This document shows positions 8,611-16,743 of a stretch of 53,797 bases of DNA, piece after piece. The notes below the pieces were generated by a model. That model saw nothing but the letters and a program-made list of their open reading frames with translations, was not told where the DNA came from and ran no database searches. Position 1 is the stretch's first letter, and every line of letters begins with the position of its first letter. The translations under genes and the position numbers were made by a program. The DNA is from CAUYUA01 sp963575675 (GTDB lineage: Bacteria > Pseudomonadota > Alphaproteobacteria > Azospirillales > Azospirillaceae): the NCBI GenBank assembly GCA_963575675.1, contig CAUYUA010000122.1, positions 1 through 53,797 of the forward strand. The letters run 5' to 3'.

Positions 8611-10581
8611 TTAAGCGTTGCGAGAGTCCACCAAGTCAACGATATCCCGCATGATAGCGTTGATATCATAGTCCTTCGGTGTGTATACGCGCGCAACTCC
8701 GGCCTTCAGGAGCTGTGCGGCGTCATCCGGTGGAATGATTCCTCCCACCACAACCGGAATATGATCGATTCCTTGTTGACGCATCCGCTCCAGCACATCG
8801 GACGCCAGCGGTGTGTGCGAGCCCGATAGAATCGACAAACCTACGACATGGACGCCTTCTTCCAACGCGGCGTTAACGATTTGCGCCGGCGTAAGGCGAA
8901 TACCCTCATAAACCACTTCCATACCGGCGTCGCGTGCGCGCACCGCGATTTGCTCGGCTCCATTGGAGTGTCCGTCAAGTCCCGGTTTGCCGACCAACAT
9001 CTTTACGCGGCGACCGAGTCGGTTCGAAACCTCGTCGACTCGCCGCCGAGTCGATTCGAGTTTGCCGCCGCTATTGCCGACCGGAGTCTTGCCGACTCCC
9101 GTAGGCGCGCGATATTCGCCGAAGATTTGTCGCAAAGTCTCCGACCATTCCCCGGTTGTGACGCCGGCGTGCGCGCAGGAGATTGAGGGCTCCATGACGT
9201 TGCGGCCCTCTTTGGCGGCGAGAGCCAAATCTTCCAACGCGGCTTTGACTTTAGTCGAATCGCGGCTTTGTCGCCATGCTTGGAGTCGGGCGATTTGTTC
9301 GGCTTCAACCGCCGGATCGATCGCCAAAAAGCTGCCGTCTCCGCCTTGCGTTAGAGGCGAGGGGGCGGTTTCGGTGAATTTGTTCACCCCAACCACGGTC
9401 ATCTCGCCCGATTCGATTGCCGCCAGGCGTTTGCTGTTCGACTCGACCAGTTGCTGCTTCATATAAGACGACTCAATAGCGGCGATGGCGCCGCCCATGG
9501 CGTCGATTCGCTCTAGTTCGGCCTTGGCTTCATGAACCAAACGCTGAACCTCGGTTTCAATAACCGCACTGCCGTTGAAGATGTCGCCGAACTCCAGCAA
9601 GTCGGTTTCATAGGCGATGATCTGTTGTAAGCGTAGGCTCCATTGTTGATCCCAAGGACGCGGCAGCCCCAGAGCTTCGTTCCAGGCGGGAAGCTGCACG
9701 GCGCGGGCGCGGGCGTCTTTCGAAAGAACAACCGCCAGCATCTCCAACAAGATGCGATAGACGTTGTTTTCGGGTTGAGGCTCCGTGAGGCCGAGAGAAT
9801 TAACCTGCACGCCGTAGCGGAAACGACGAAGCGCAGGGTCGGTCACGCCGTATCGAGTCGCAGTGATTTCATCCCACAGCTCACCGAAGGCTCTCATCTT
9901 GCACAGCTCAGTGATGAACCTGATGCCGGCGTTGACGAAAAAGCTGATGCGTCCGACCACTTGAGGAAACGCCGAATCGGGAAGTTGGCCGTTCTTCCGC
10001 ACCGAATCGAGCACCGCGCACGCCGTGGCCAGAGCGAAGGCCAATTCTTGCGCCGGAGTTGCTCCCGCTTCCTGCAAGTGATACGAGCAAATATTTGTAG
10101 GATTCCACTTTGGAACGTCGCGCACCGTAAAGCTGATGACGTCTGTGGTGAGACGCATCGAAGGGCCGGGCGGGAAGATGTAGGCTCCGCGACTTAAATA
10201 TTCTTTAATTACGTCGTTTTGAGTGGTTCCGTTCAATTGGCTGCGATTCGCGCCTTGACGCTCCGCTGTTGCGATGTACAGAGCCAACAGCCACGGAGCC
10301 GGAGCGTTGATCGTCATCGAGGTGTTCATTTCAGCCAAAGGAATGCCCTCGAACAGGGTTTCCATATCGCCCAAACAGCACACCGGCACGCCGACTTTGC
10401 CCACTTCTCCGCGCGCCAACGGATGATCTGAATCATAGCCTGTTTGAGTGGGCAGATCGAACGCCACCGAAAGCCCTGTTTGGCCGCGCGCCAAATTGGT
10501 TCGATAGAGCCGGTTGGAGGCTGCCGCGGTCGAATGGCCGGAGTATGTGCGGAACAGCCAGGGTTTTTCGCGAGCAGTCAT
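8611..10581 (-). CDS. ecm: Ethylmalonyl-CoA mutase (adenosylcobalamin-dependent)
   Basis: It isomerises ethylmalonyl-CoA to methylsuccinyl-CoA in the ethylmalonyl-CoA pathway. The 656 residues match the length of this family. The N-terminal TIM-barrel part shows LYRTNLARGQTGLSVAFDLP, NTSMTINAPAPW and GTTQNDVIKEY. The C-terminal cobalamin domain carries the DGHSNG motif (the base-off histidine ligand) followed by LSILSGSH and VVVGGIIP. Classical methylmalonyl-CoA mutase is similar; the length, the single-chain form, the DGHSNG variant and the divergent ccr neighbour favour Ecm. It starts at ATG 10581, 270 bases from ccr, with a shared divergent control region. Confidence 0.92.
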   Translation of the reverse strand: MTAREKPWLFRTYSGHSTAAASNRLYRTNLARGQTGLSVAFDLPTQTGYDSDHPLARGEVGKVGVPVCCLGDMETLFEGIPLAEMNTSMTINAPAPWLLALYIATAERQGANRSQLNGTTQNDVIKEYLSRGAYIFPPGPSMRLTTDVISFTVRDVPKWNPTNICSYHLQEAGATPAQELAFALATACAVLDSVRKNGQLPDSAFPQVVGRISFFVNAGIRFITELCKMRAFGELWDEITATRYGVTDPALRRFRYGVQVNSLGLTEPQPENNVYRILLEMLAVVLSKDARARAVQLPAWNEALGLPRPWDQQWSLRLQQIIAYETDLLEFGDIFNGSAVIETEVQRLVHEAKAELERIDAMGGAIAAIESSYMKQQLVESNSKRLAAIESGEMTVVGVNKFTETAPSPLTQGGDGSFLAIDPAVEAEQIARLQAWRQSRDSTKVKAALEDLALAAKEGRNVMEPSISCAHAGVTTGEWSETLRQIFGEYRAPTGVGKTPVGNSGGKLESTRRRVDEVSNRLGRRVKMLVGKPGLDGHSNGAEQIAVRARDAGMEVVYEGIRLTPAQIVNAALEEGVHVVGLSILSGSHTPLASDVLERMRQQGIDHIPVVVGGIIPPDDAAQLLKAGVARVYTPKDYDINAIMRDIVDLVDSRNA

Positions 10582-10666
10582 CCTATCCTCCGAAAGATTA
10601 TTTCAAATTTGGACCGCAATGCGTATGCGGTATTGCGCAATCGCGTTCGACCTGTTTAGAGTGCGT

Positions 10667-10681
10667 TTGTCACTTAGACAA
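10667..10681. promoter_or_regulatory. Candidate operator between ecm and ccr
   Basis: TTGTC and GACAA form a perfect inverted repeat with a five-base spacer in the middle of the divergent ecm/ccr control region. It is the only neat dyad I see there. A 5-bp dyad can arise by chance, so this is a weak candidate. Confidence 0.25.
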
Positions 10682-10851
10682 GGGGGCGCGACAAAGAATG
10701 GGATCGTTCAAGAGAAATGCTCTTCAGAGAACGCTCTCGTTAATATTCGCCAAAGCGACGTGGAGTAACGCGCCGTTGAGTCGCTGTCCCCAAGTGAATC
10801 GGATTTTAAGTGAACTCTACGATTTGAACGCTAGTTGAGAGACGCCGACAC

Positions 10852-12153
10852 ATGACCCAAATCGCCTCAGCCGCCGCGAACCAAGCCGACAACTCGCTGA
10901 AGGATCTTTACGAGGTCGGGGAGATTCCGCCGCTCGGCCATGTGCCAAAATCCATGTACGCTTGGGCGATTCGAAAAGAACGTCACGGCGAACCCGAGAA
11001 AGCCATGCAGGTCGAGGTTGTCGAAACCCCGAGCGTTGGCCCCGATGAAGTTCTTATTCTGGTGATGGCTGCCGGTGTGAACTATAACGGCGTGTGGGCT
11101 GCTCTGGGGCGGCCGATTTCTCCGTTCGATTACCATAAGGCGCCGTATCATATCGCCGGTTCCGATGCGGCTGGCGTGGTTTGGGCTGTCGGCTCCAAGG
11201 TTAAGCGCTTTAAGGTCGGCGATGAAGTCGTGGTTCATTGCAATCAAGACGACGGAGACGATGAAGAGTGCAATGGCGGCGATCCGATGAATTCGCCGTC
11301 TCAACGCATCTGGGGTTATGAGACGCCGGATGGTTCATTCGCCCAATTCGCCCGTGTTCAGGCGCGTCAGGTCATGGCGCGGCCTCGTCATCTTTCGTGG
11401 GAGGAGAGCGCTTGCTACACGCTCACTCTCGCCACAGCTTATCGCATGTTGTTTGGTCATCGTCCGCATATTCTGCGGCCTGGTCACAATGTGTTGGTGT
11501 GGGGCGCTTCGGGTGGTTTGGGTTCCATGGCGATTCAGTTGGTCGCCACGGCCGGCGCCAACGCCATCGGCGTGATCTCTGACGAAAGCAAGCGGGAATT
11601 CGTGATGTCCTTGGGAGCCAAGGGCGTGATTAACCGCAATGATTTCAATTGCTGGGGACAGCTTCCGGACGTCGACGACACCGCCGCCTACAATGATTAC
11701 CTGAAAAAGGTGCGTGTGTTTGGTAAGGCGATTTGGGATGTCACCGGAAAAGGCAATGACGTTGACTTTGTGTTCGAGCATCCCGGAGAACAGACTTTCC
11801 CGGTTTCGTGCTTTATCGTGAAGCGCGGCGGCATGGTGGTGTTCTGCGCAGGAACTACAGGTTATAACCTCACTTTCGACGCTCGTTTTGTGTGGATGCG
11901 TCAAAAGCGCATTCAGGGAAGCCACTTCGCCAACTTGATGCAGGCCAGCGAAGCGAACCGCTTGGTCATCGAACGGCGGCTGGATCCTTGTATGTCTGAA
12001 GTGTTCTCTTGGTTGGATATTCCTCGCGCGCACACCAAAATGTTGCGCAATCAACATAAACCAGGAAATATGGCCGTGTTGGTCAGCGCTGCGCGACCGG
12101 GTTTGCATACCGTTGAGGATGCTCGTGAAGCCGGCGAAGAGATGAAGAAGTAA
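10852..12153 (+). CDS. ccr: Crotonyl-CoA carboxylase/reductase
   Basis: It reductively carboxylates crotonyl-CoA to ethylmalonyl-CoA with NADPH and CO2, the key step of the ethylmalonyl-CoA pathway used for acetyl-CoA assimilation without isocitrate lyase. The 433-residue protein belongs to the medium-chain dehydrogenase superfamily. It has the Ccr signature near the start (IPPLGHVPKSMYAWAIRKER), GVNYNGVWAALG, AGSDAAGVVWAVG, WEESACYTLTLATAYRML, the dinucleotide fold VLVWGASGGLGSMAIQL and the QGSHFANL stretch, whose His is expected to help bind CO2. It starts at ATG 10852 and is followed by a strong hairpin at 12171-12210. It faces ecm, so product and substrate enzymes are encoded side by side. 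Confidence 0.95.
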   Translation: MTQIASAAANQADNSLKDLYEVGEIPPLGHVPKSMYAWAIRKERHGEPEKAMQVEVVETPSVGPDEVLILVMAAGVNYNGVWAALGRPISPFDYHKAPYHIAGSDAAGVVWAVGSKVKRFKVGDEVVVHCNQDDGDDEECNGGDPMNSPSQRIWGYETPDGSFAQFARVQARQVMARPRHLSWEESACYTLTLATAYRMLFGHRPHILRPGHNVLVWGASGGLGSMAIQLVATAGANAIGVISDESKREFVMSLGAKGVINRNDFNCWGQLPDVDDTAAYNDYLKKVRVFGKAIWDVTGKGNDVDFVFEHPGEQTFPVSCFIVKRGGMVVFCAGTTGYNLTFDARFVWMRQKRIQGSHFANLMQASEANRLVIERRLDPCMSEVFSWLDIPRAHTKMLRNQHKPGNMAVLVSAARPGLHTVEDAREAGEEMKK

Positions 12154-12170
12154 GCGATTTCCGATTCTAA

Positions 12171-12210
12171 AAGGGCGATTTGCGCGTTCTTCGCGTGAAT
12201 CGCCCTTTGT
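12171..12210 (+). terminator. Rho-independent terminator after ccr
   Basis: Arms AAGGGCGATT and AATCGCCCTT pair perfectly and are extended by CGCG pairing around the loop. A short T-rich tail (TGTTTGTTGG) follows. It lies 18 bases after the ccr stop. Confidence 0.8.
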
Positions 12211-12275
12211 TTGTTGGACGGCCCATTCGTAAAAGAGAGAATTCATCGGTAGATTACGACAAGGGGTTGTGAAGC

Positions 12276-12518
12276 ATGATCCGCTATCATTTAAACTGTG
12301 GCGCGTGCGATTGCGAGTTTGATGAGTGGTTTGACAATATGGCGGCTTATGATGATCGCCGAAAGAATGAAACCCTCGTTTGTCCTCAATGTGGTAGCCG
12401 CGAGGTGCGTAAAGCGATTATGGCTCCCAATGTTGGTCGTGCGCCTGTGTCACCGCCGTCCTCGTGTGGAGGGCCAAATGCTTGCGCCGGATGTCCAATG
12501 AGTGGCATGGGGCATTGA
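12276..12518 (+). CDS. DUF1178-type zinc-ribbon-like protein, short form
   Basis: The 80-residue product starts MIRYHLNCGACDCEFDEWFDN and has the pair CPQCGSREVRKAIMAPNV, matching the start of DUF1178 proteins, a widespread alphaproteobacterial family of unknown function. Two Cys-x2-Cys-type pairs suggest metal binding. Family members are usually about 140 residues with a basic C-terminal half; here the protein ends soon after the first block with a Cys-rich tail (SSCGGPNACAGCPMSG), which recalls FmdB-like regulators. It is in tandem after ccr but beyond a terminator, so probably has its own promoter. Confidence 0.8.
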   Translation: MIRYHLNCGACDCEFDEWFDNMAAYDDRRKNETLVCPQCGSREVRKAIMAPNVGRAPVSPPSSCGGPNACAGCPMSGMGH

Positions 12519-12571
12519 TTCCATGGCGCGTTGATTCTATGTTATGCCAATAGAATAAAAAAACACGGCAA

Positions 12572-12640
12572 ATAAGGGGGGCTTTTGCTTCCCTCTTATG
12601 ATCCCTCCACAAACAGAACACAGTCTCTGGACCCTTTTGT
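12572..12640 (+). terminator. Hairpin plus a degraded copy of the GAACGCAGTC element, 3' of the DUF1178 gene
   Basis: A first hairpin pairs ATAAGGGGGG (12572-12581) with CCCTCTTAT (12591-12599). Just after it, GAACACAGTCTCTGGACCC (12616-12634) followed by TTTTGTTTTATTT repeats the right half of the element, but its left arm is not complementary. The rest of the gap to the next gene holds nothing I recognise. Confidence 0.5.
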
Positions 12641-12876
12641 TTTATTTCGTCAAAATCAATTCAGCATCAATTCGGCGCGTCTTTTTGAGTTCTCGATAGA
12701 CTTCCAACGTGACGCGGCGTATTCAATCCACTGGGGGCGCCGTCGGCGATTTCGCCGCGCGTTGGTCGGCGGCGCGACACATGAGCCGGAACAAGTGCGC
12801 AGAAAAAAGGGGCTTGCCTTGCTTTGCGTCTGTTTCGATATACGCGCGCCGACGATTTCTTTTGCTTGACGTCCCG

Positions 12877-14658
12877 ATGCCGAACGTTTCCGACATCTTC
12901 ACTCGCGCCGTGTCCTTGCATCAATTGGGGCAACTATCTGAGGCCGAGCAACTCTATGCGCGATTGATCGAACAAGTGCCCGGCCATGTCGGCGCACTTC
13001 ATCTTATGGGTTTGCTGCGGGCGCAAAGCGGACGTTACGCCGAATCTGTTCCGTTGTTTCAGCGTTTGGTTGCTCTTGATCCCGAAGACTCAGAGTACGC
13101 CCTTTTGCTCGGTGGAGCGCTGAAAAACCTGTCTCGATTGTCGGAAGCGGCCGCAGCTCTTGAACGCGCTGTCGCTCTACAGCCGGATTCAGTGGAGGCG
13201 TTGTGTCTATATGGCGATGTTTTGGCCTCGCTGTCTCGACCGCAAGACGCCGAGCGGTTTTATATGGACGCGCTGGTTTATGATCCAGAATGCGTCCGCG
13301 CTTACAACAATTTGGCGGTGGTGTTGGAGACGCAAGGGCGGTCGGTGGAGGCTGCGGCTGCTTATGGAAAAGCAGTCGCTTTGGAACCTCACTCTCCACG
13401 ACGTTTGAGCCGTTTGGGAGCGGCTCTTATTGCCGCCGGGCGGCTGGAGGATGCAGAGGATAGTTTGCGCTCGGCCTTAGTTGCTGATCCTAAAGCTGCG
13501 GATATTCACACGAATCTCGGTGTGACGCTTGGACACTTGGATCGGATCGAAGAGGCGATAGAGCACTTGACGCGTGCCGTTGCCTTACGACCAGAGATTG
13601 TGCAGGCGCATATTTCTTTAGCTGCGCTGCTTTATCGACAAGGCCGCTATAGTGAGGCTTTGGAAGCGTGTCGGCGCGCACGACAAATTGATCCGGACTC
13701 TGCGGATGCCGAGTGGAATGAATCCGTAATTCTGTTGGTTCTTGGAGATTATGCGCGGGGGTGGAGCGCTTATGAGTCCCGTTGGCGGAAACGTGATACG
13801 CCTCTGCGGGCTTTTTCTCAACCGCAATGGCAAGGAGAGCCGTTAAACGGTAAAACTATTTTGCTTCACGCTGAACAAGGCTTGGGGGATACTCTTCAGT
13901 TTATTCGTTTTGCTCCTTTGGTTGCGGAGCAGGGTGGGCGGGTAATTGTGGAGTGTCAGTCGGAATTGGTTCGATTACTTCGTAGTGTTCCTGGTGTTTC
14001 ATTGGTGGTTGCTCACGGTCGTTCTTTACCGCCTTTTGATTTACACTCTCCGTTATTGAGTTTGCCGCGTGTTTTTAAAACGACGCTGAAGACAATTCCA
14101 GATAAAACGCCATATTTGACGGCTCCAACTTCGTCTTCGTCCAATCAACTTGCGAAGGATGGTCGACGGCGCGTGGGATTGGTTTGGGCCGGGAAAGGGA
14201 ATCGGCAACACTTTGAAGATCGGCTTATTGATCGGAGACGAAGTCTTTCATTCGCTCAATTGGCGCCGTTGGTCGATGTTCCTAATGTTTGCTTTGTTTC
14301 TTTACAGTGTGATGAACCGGCTTCAGAACGAGATGCTTTATTGCCCTTAGGGATGACTTTGATTGATTCGATGCAGGATGTGAAAGACTTTGCGGATACT
14401 GCGTCTATTGTGGCGCAATTGGATTTGGTGATTGGAGTTGATACGGCTGTGATTCATTTGGCGGGCGCTTTGGGCAAGCCAGTGTGGGTTTTGTCGCGTT
14501 TTGATGGATGTTGGCGATGGCTGGCGGGACGAACAGATAGCCCGTGGTATCCGACGATGCGTTTATTTCGCCAGCCTGTGTTTGGCGATTGGGTGTCTGT
14601 AATTGACGATGTTGCCCGGTCTCTTCGGAATTGGGCTTTATCGTCCGAGTCTAAATAA
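12877..14658 (+). CDS. TPR protein with C-terminal glycosyltransferase-like domain
   Basis: The N-terminal 330 or so residues are tandem tetratricopeptide repeats (for example AEQLYARLIEQVPGHVGALHLMGLL, AAAALERAVALQPDSVEALCLYGDVL). A 250-residue domain follows with LHAEQGLGDTLQFIRFAPLV, RVGLVWAGKGNRQ and LVIGVDTAVIHLAGALGKPVWVL, which resembles the heptosyltransferase/GT9-like half often fused to TPRs in alphaproteobacteria. A role in glycosylating flagellin or surface proteins is possible but not shown. I choose ATG 12877 because the family match begins there; an upstream in-frame ATG at 12709 adds 56 residues of non-conserved, basic sequence. No strong ribosome site is visible at either. 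Confidence 0.8.
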   Translation: MPNVSDIFTRAVSLHQLGQLSEAEQLYARLIEQVPGHVGALHLMGLLRAQSGRYAESVPLFQRLVALDPEDSEYALLLGGALKNLSRLSEAAAALERAVALQPDSVEALCLYGDVLASLSRPQDAERFYMDALVYDPECVRAYNNLAVVLETQGRSVEAAAAYGKAVALEPHSPRRLSRLGAALIAAGRLEDAEDSLRSALVADPKAADIHTNLGVTLGHLDRIEEAIEHLTRAVALRPEIVQAHISLAALLYRQGRYSEALEACRRARQIDPDSADAEWNESVILLVLGDYARGWSAYESRWRKRDTPLRAFSQPQWQGEPLNGKTILLHAEQGLGDTLQFIRFAPLVAEQGGRVIVECQSELVRLLRSVPGVSLVVAHGRSLPPFDLHSPLLSLPRVFKTTLKTIPDKTPYLTAPTSSSSNQLAKDGRRRVGLVWAGKGNRQHFEDRLIDRRRSLSFAQLAPLVDVPNVCFVSLQCDEPASERDALLPLGMTLIDSMQDVKDFADTASIVAQLDLVIGVDTAVIHLAGALGKPVWVLSRFDGCWRWLAGRTDSPWYPTMRLFRQPVFGDWVSVIDDVARSLRNWALSSESK

Positions 14659-14904
14659 TATATTCCGTCCAATTAAGAACCCAAGAAAGAAAACCTCTAA
14701 AGGAATCGGGACTCTGCCCTCGCCTCGCCAAAGGCCGGGAGGTCTTTGGAAACCATGATTTAGAGACTGTGACGACCGAGATGGGAGTGGGCCATTTTAA
14801 TTCGGGGAGGCCGCATGATTATTTCGAAATTCTGATCGAACACAGGGATGTCATGGTTGTTATTTTTTAGAAGATTAAGACACCTTTTTGGCTTGTTGAT
14901 GCGT

Positions 14905-14929
14905 CCCCGGGGGCATTTCCCCCCCGGGG
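14905..14929. terminator. G+C-rich hairpin between convergent genes
   Basis: CCCCGGGGG and CCCCCGGGG pair perfectly over nine bases around a seven-base loop. It sits between the end of the TPR gene (plus) and the end of the acyl-CoA ligase gene (minus). A short T-rich stretch follows on neither strand, so termination may be weak or bidirectional. The rest of 14659-14904 shows no gene. Confidence 0.55.
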
Positions 14930-14948
14930 GTCTTGAACAACAAGAGTT

Positions 14949-16586
14949 CTATTTATCGAGACCTTTGGCTTGTTGCCGTAAAACGAATTTTTGAATCTTT
15001 CCAGTTGACGTTTTTGGCAAATTTGTAAACACCACGGTTCTTGGGCATTTAAAATGCGCCAGATTTTCTCGACAGAACGCCATAATTTCTTGTTCCGTTG
15101 TTCTTGCGCCGTCACGAAGAGTGATAAACGCGCATGGAGTTTCACCCCATTTCTCGTCTGGACGCGCTACAACCGCCGCTTCTAAAATAGCAGGGTGTCG
15201 ATACAGTACGGATTCGACCTCAAGTGTAGAAATGTTCTCCCCGCCTGAAATAATGATGTCCTTTGATCGGTCCTTGATTTCAATATAGCCGTTCTCGTGC
15301 ATGACTCCTAAGTCGCCGGTATGGAACCAGCCTCCAAGGAAGGCTTCGTCGGTGGCGCGTTTGTTTTTCAAATATCCGCGCATCACCACGTTACCGCGCA
15401 TGAACACCTCTCCAATCGTTTCGCCGTCTGGGGGAGTCGGTTTCAACGTCACTGGATCAGCGACCATTAACCCTTCTAAAACCGGTGAAGCTACCCCTTG
15501 ACGCGCCTTGTAAACTGCTTGCTGCTCAATGGGTAGTTGATCCCACACTTCGTGCCAGGCGCATACGGTGACAGGGCCATAAACTTCAGTCAAACCATAG
15601 ACATGAATAATTTTTACACCCATTCTCTCGATTTTTTCGATGACGGCAGCCGGTGGAGCGGCTCCGGCGGTCATCATTTGCAATCCCGGCGTGATTGGGC
15701 GTTTTTGAGTCTCTGGAGCATTGATCAACAAGCCCATGATAATCGGCGCGCCGCACATATGAGAGACTTGATGGTCGGCGATTGCATCGTAAATGGTTTT
15801 TGCCGTGATCTGCCGCAAGCAAACATGAGTTCCAGCTTGGGCGGTAATGGTCCAAGGAAAACACCATCCGTTGCAGTGGAACATTGGAAGAGTCCACAAA
15901 TAAATAGGATGATGGCCCATTCCCCAGGTTAAAACATTGCCAATGGCGTTAAGATACGCGCCTCGATGATGATAGACGACGCCTTTAGGATTTCCGGTTG
16001 TTCCGGATGTGTAGTTAAGAGAAATAGCCTGCCATTCATCGCGCGGCATTTGCCACTGGTAATGAGGGTCTCCGTTGCTGATGAATTCTTCGTAGGTCAA
16101 ACTTCCAAGACGTTCTCCGGCGGTTGTCGATTGAGGATCGTCAATATCGATGACCAGAGGCGGCTTTTCCATCTTTTCTAAGGCTTTTCCGATCACGCTG
16201 GAAAAATCACGGTCTGTGATCAGAATCTTGGTTTCACTGTGTGTGAGGATAAAAGCCAAAGCTTCAGCGTCAAGGCGAATATTCAAGGCGTTTAGAATGC
16301 CGCCGCACATGGGGATGCCGAAATGCGCTTCGAATAACTCAGGAATATTCGGAGCCATAACCGACACGGTGTCGCCTTTGCCGATGCCGCGTCCGGCCAA
16401 AGCAGAGGCTAGACGGATACATCTTTCATAAGTCTCTCCCCAAGAACGTTTGATGCGGCCATGGATGACTGCCGTGCGATGCGGGTAAACAGCGGCTGTT
16501 CGACGAATGAGCGATAGAGGAGATAAAGGAACAAAATTTGCCGAATTGCGGTCCAGATCGGTTTCATAGGGATTCTGTGTGGACAT
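14949..16586 (-). CDS. AMP-forming acyl-CoA synthetase (short/medium-chain fatty acid or related acid)
   Basis: It activates a carboxylic acid to its CoA thioester through an acyl-adenylate. Motifs in order: the P-loop YTSGTTGNPKGV, the WTLPMFHCNGWCFPW segment typical of the short/medium-chain and DmdB-like branch, YGLTEVYGP, GWFHTGDLGVMHENGYIEIKDRSKDIIISGGENIS and the C-terminal catalytic Lys region PKTSTGKIQKFVL. Length is about 545 residues. I choose ATG 16586, which has GGAG 11 bases upstream; the longer start at 16640 would overlap the stem-loop at 16629-16663. The exact acid cannot be read from sequence. A supply of acyl-CoAs would fit with the ethylmalonyl-CoA pathway. Confidence 0.88.
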   Translation of the reverse strand: MSTQNPYETDLDRNSANFVPLSPLSLIRRTAAVYPHRTAVIHGRIKRSWGETYERCIRLASALAGRGIGKGDTVSVMAPNIPELFEAHFGIPMCGGILNALNIRLDAEALAFILTHSETKILITDRDFSSVIGKALEKMEKPPLVIDIDDPQSTTAGERLGSLTYEEFISNGDPHYQWQMPRDEWQAISLNYTSGTTGNPKGVVYHHRGAYLNAIGNVLTWGMGHHPIYLWTLPMFHCNGWCFPWTITAQAGTHVCLRQITAKTIYDAIADHQVSHMCGAPIIMGLLINAPETQKRPITPGLQMMTAGAAPPAAVIEKIERMGVKIIHVYGLTEVYGPVTVCAWHEVWDQLPIEQQAVYKARQGVASPVLEGLMVADPVTLKPTPPDGETIGEVFMRGNVVMRGYLKNKRATDEAFLGGWFHTGDLGVMHENGYIEIKDRSKDIIISGGENISTLEVESVLYRHPAILEAAVVARPDEKWGETPCAFITLRDGARTTEQEIMAFCRENLAHFKCPRTVVFTNLPKTSTGKIQKFVLRQQAKGLDK

Positions 16587-16628
16587 GGTCAATGAAATCT
16601 CCATAGCAGGGGTGGACAAGGTAGAACC

Positions 16629-16663
16629 AAACGGGGCCAAGGACTGTGTTTTTGGGCCTGTTT
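16629..16663 (-). terminator. Terminator-like stem-loop of the GAACGCAGTC family, 3' of cckA
   Basis: On the minus strand AAACAGGCCCAA and TTGGCCCCGTTT pair around a loop AAACACAGTCC. It lies between the cckA stop (16744) and the acyl-CoA ligase start (16586). Confidence 0.6.
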
Positions 16664-16743
16664 AATTTACTATTATTTACGACGTGTTGACGTGTCATTT
16701 TCTTAGCCCGTTGGAAACATTAGTATTGTTTTCGAACGGATTT

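Noticed and set aside
11335..12246. Long minus-strand open frame opposite ccr
   Set aside because: It lies wholly antisense to a clear ccr gene apart from its edge, has no family features, and is explained by codon bias of ccr.
16587..16640. Longer N-terminus for the acyl-CoA ligase
   Set aside because: It would overlap the terminator-like stem-loop at 16629-16663, while ATG 16586 has its own ribosome site.
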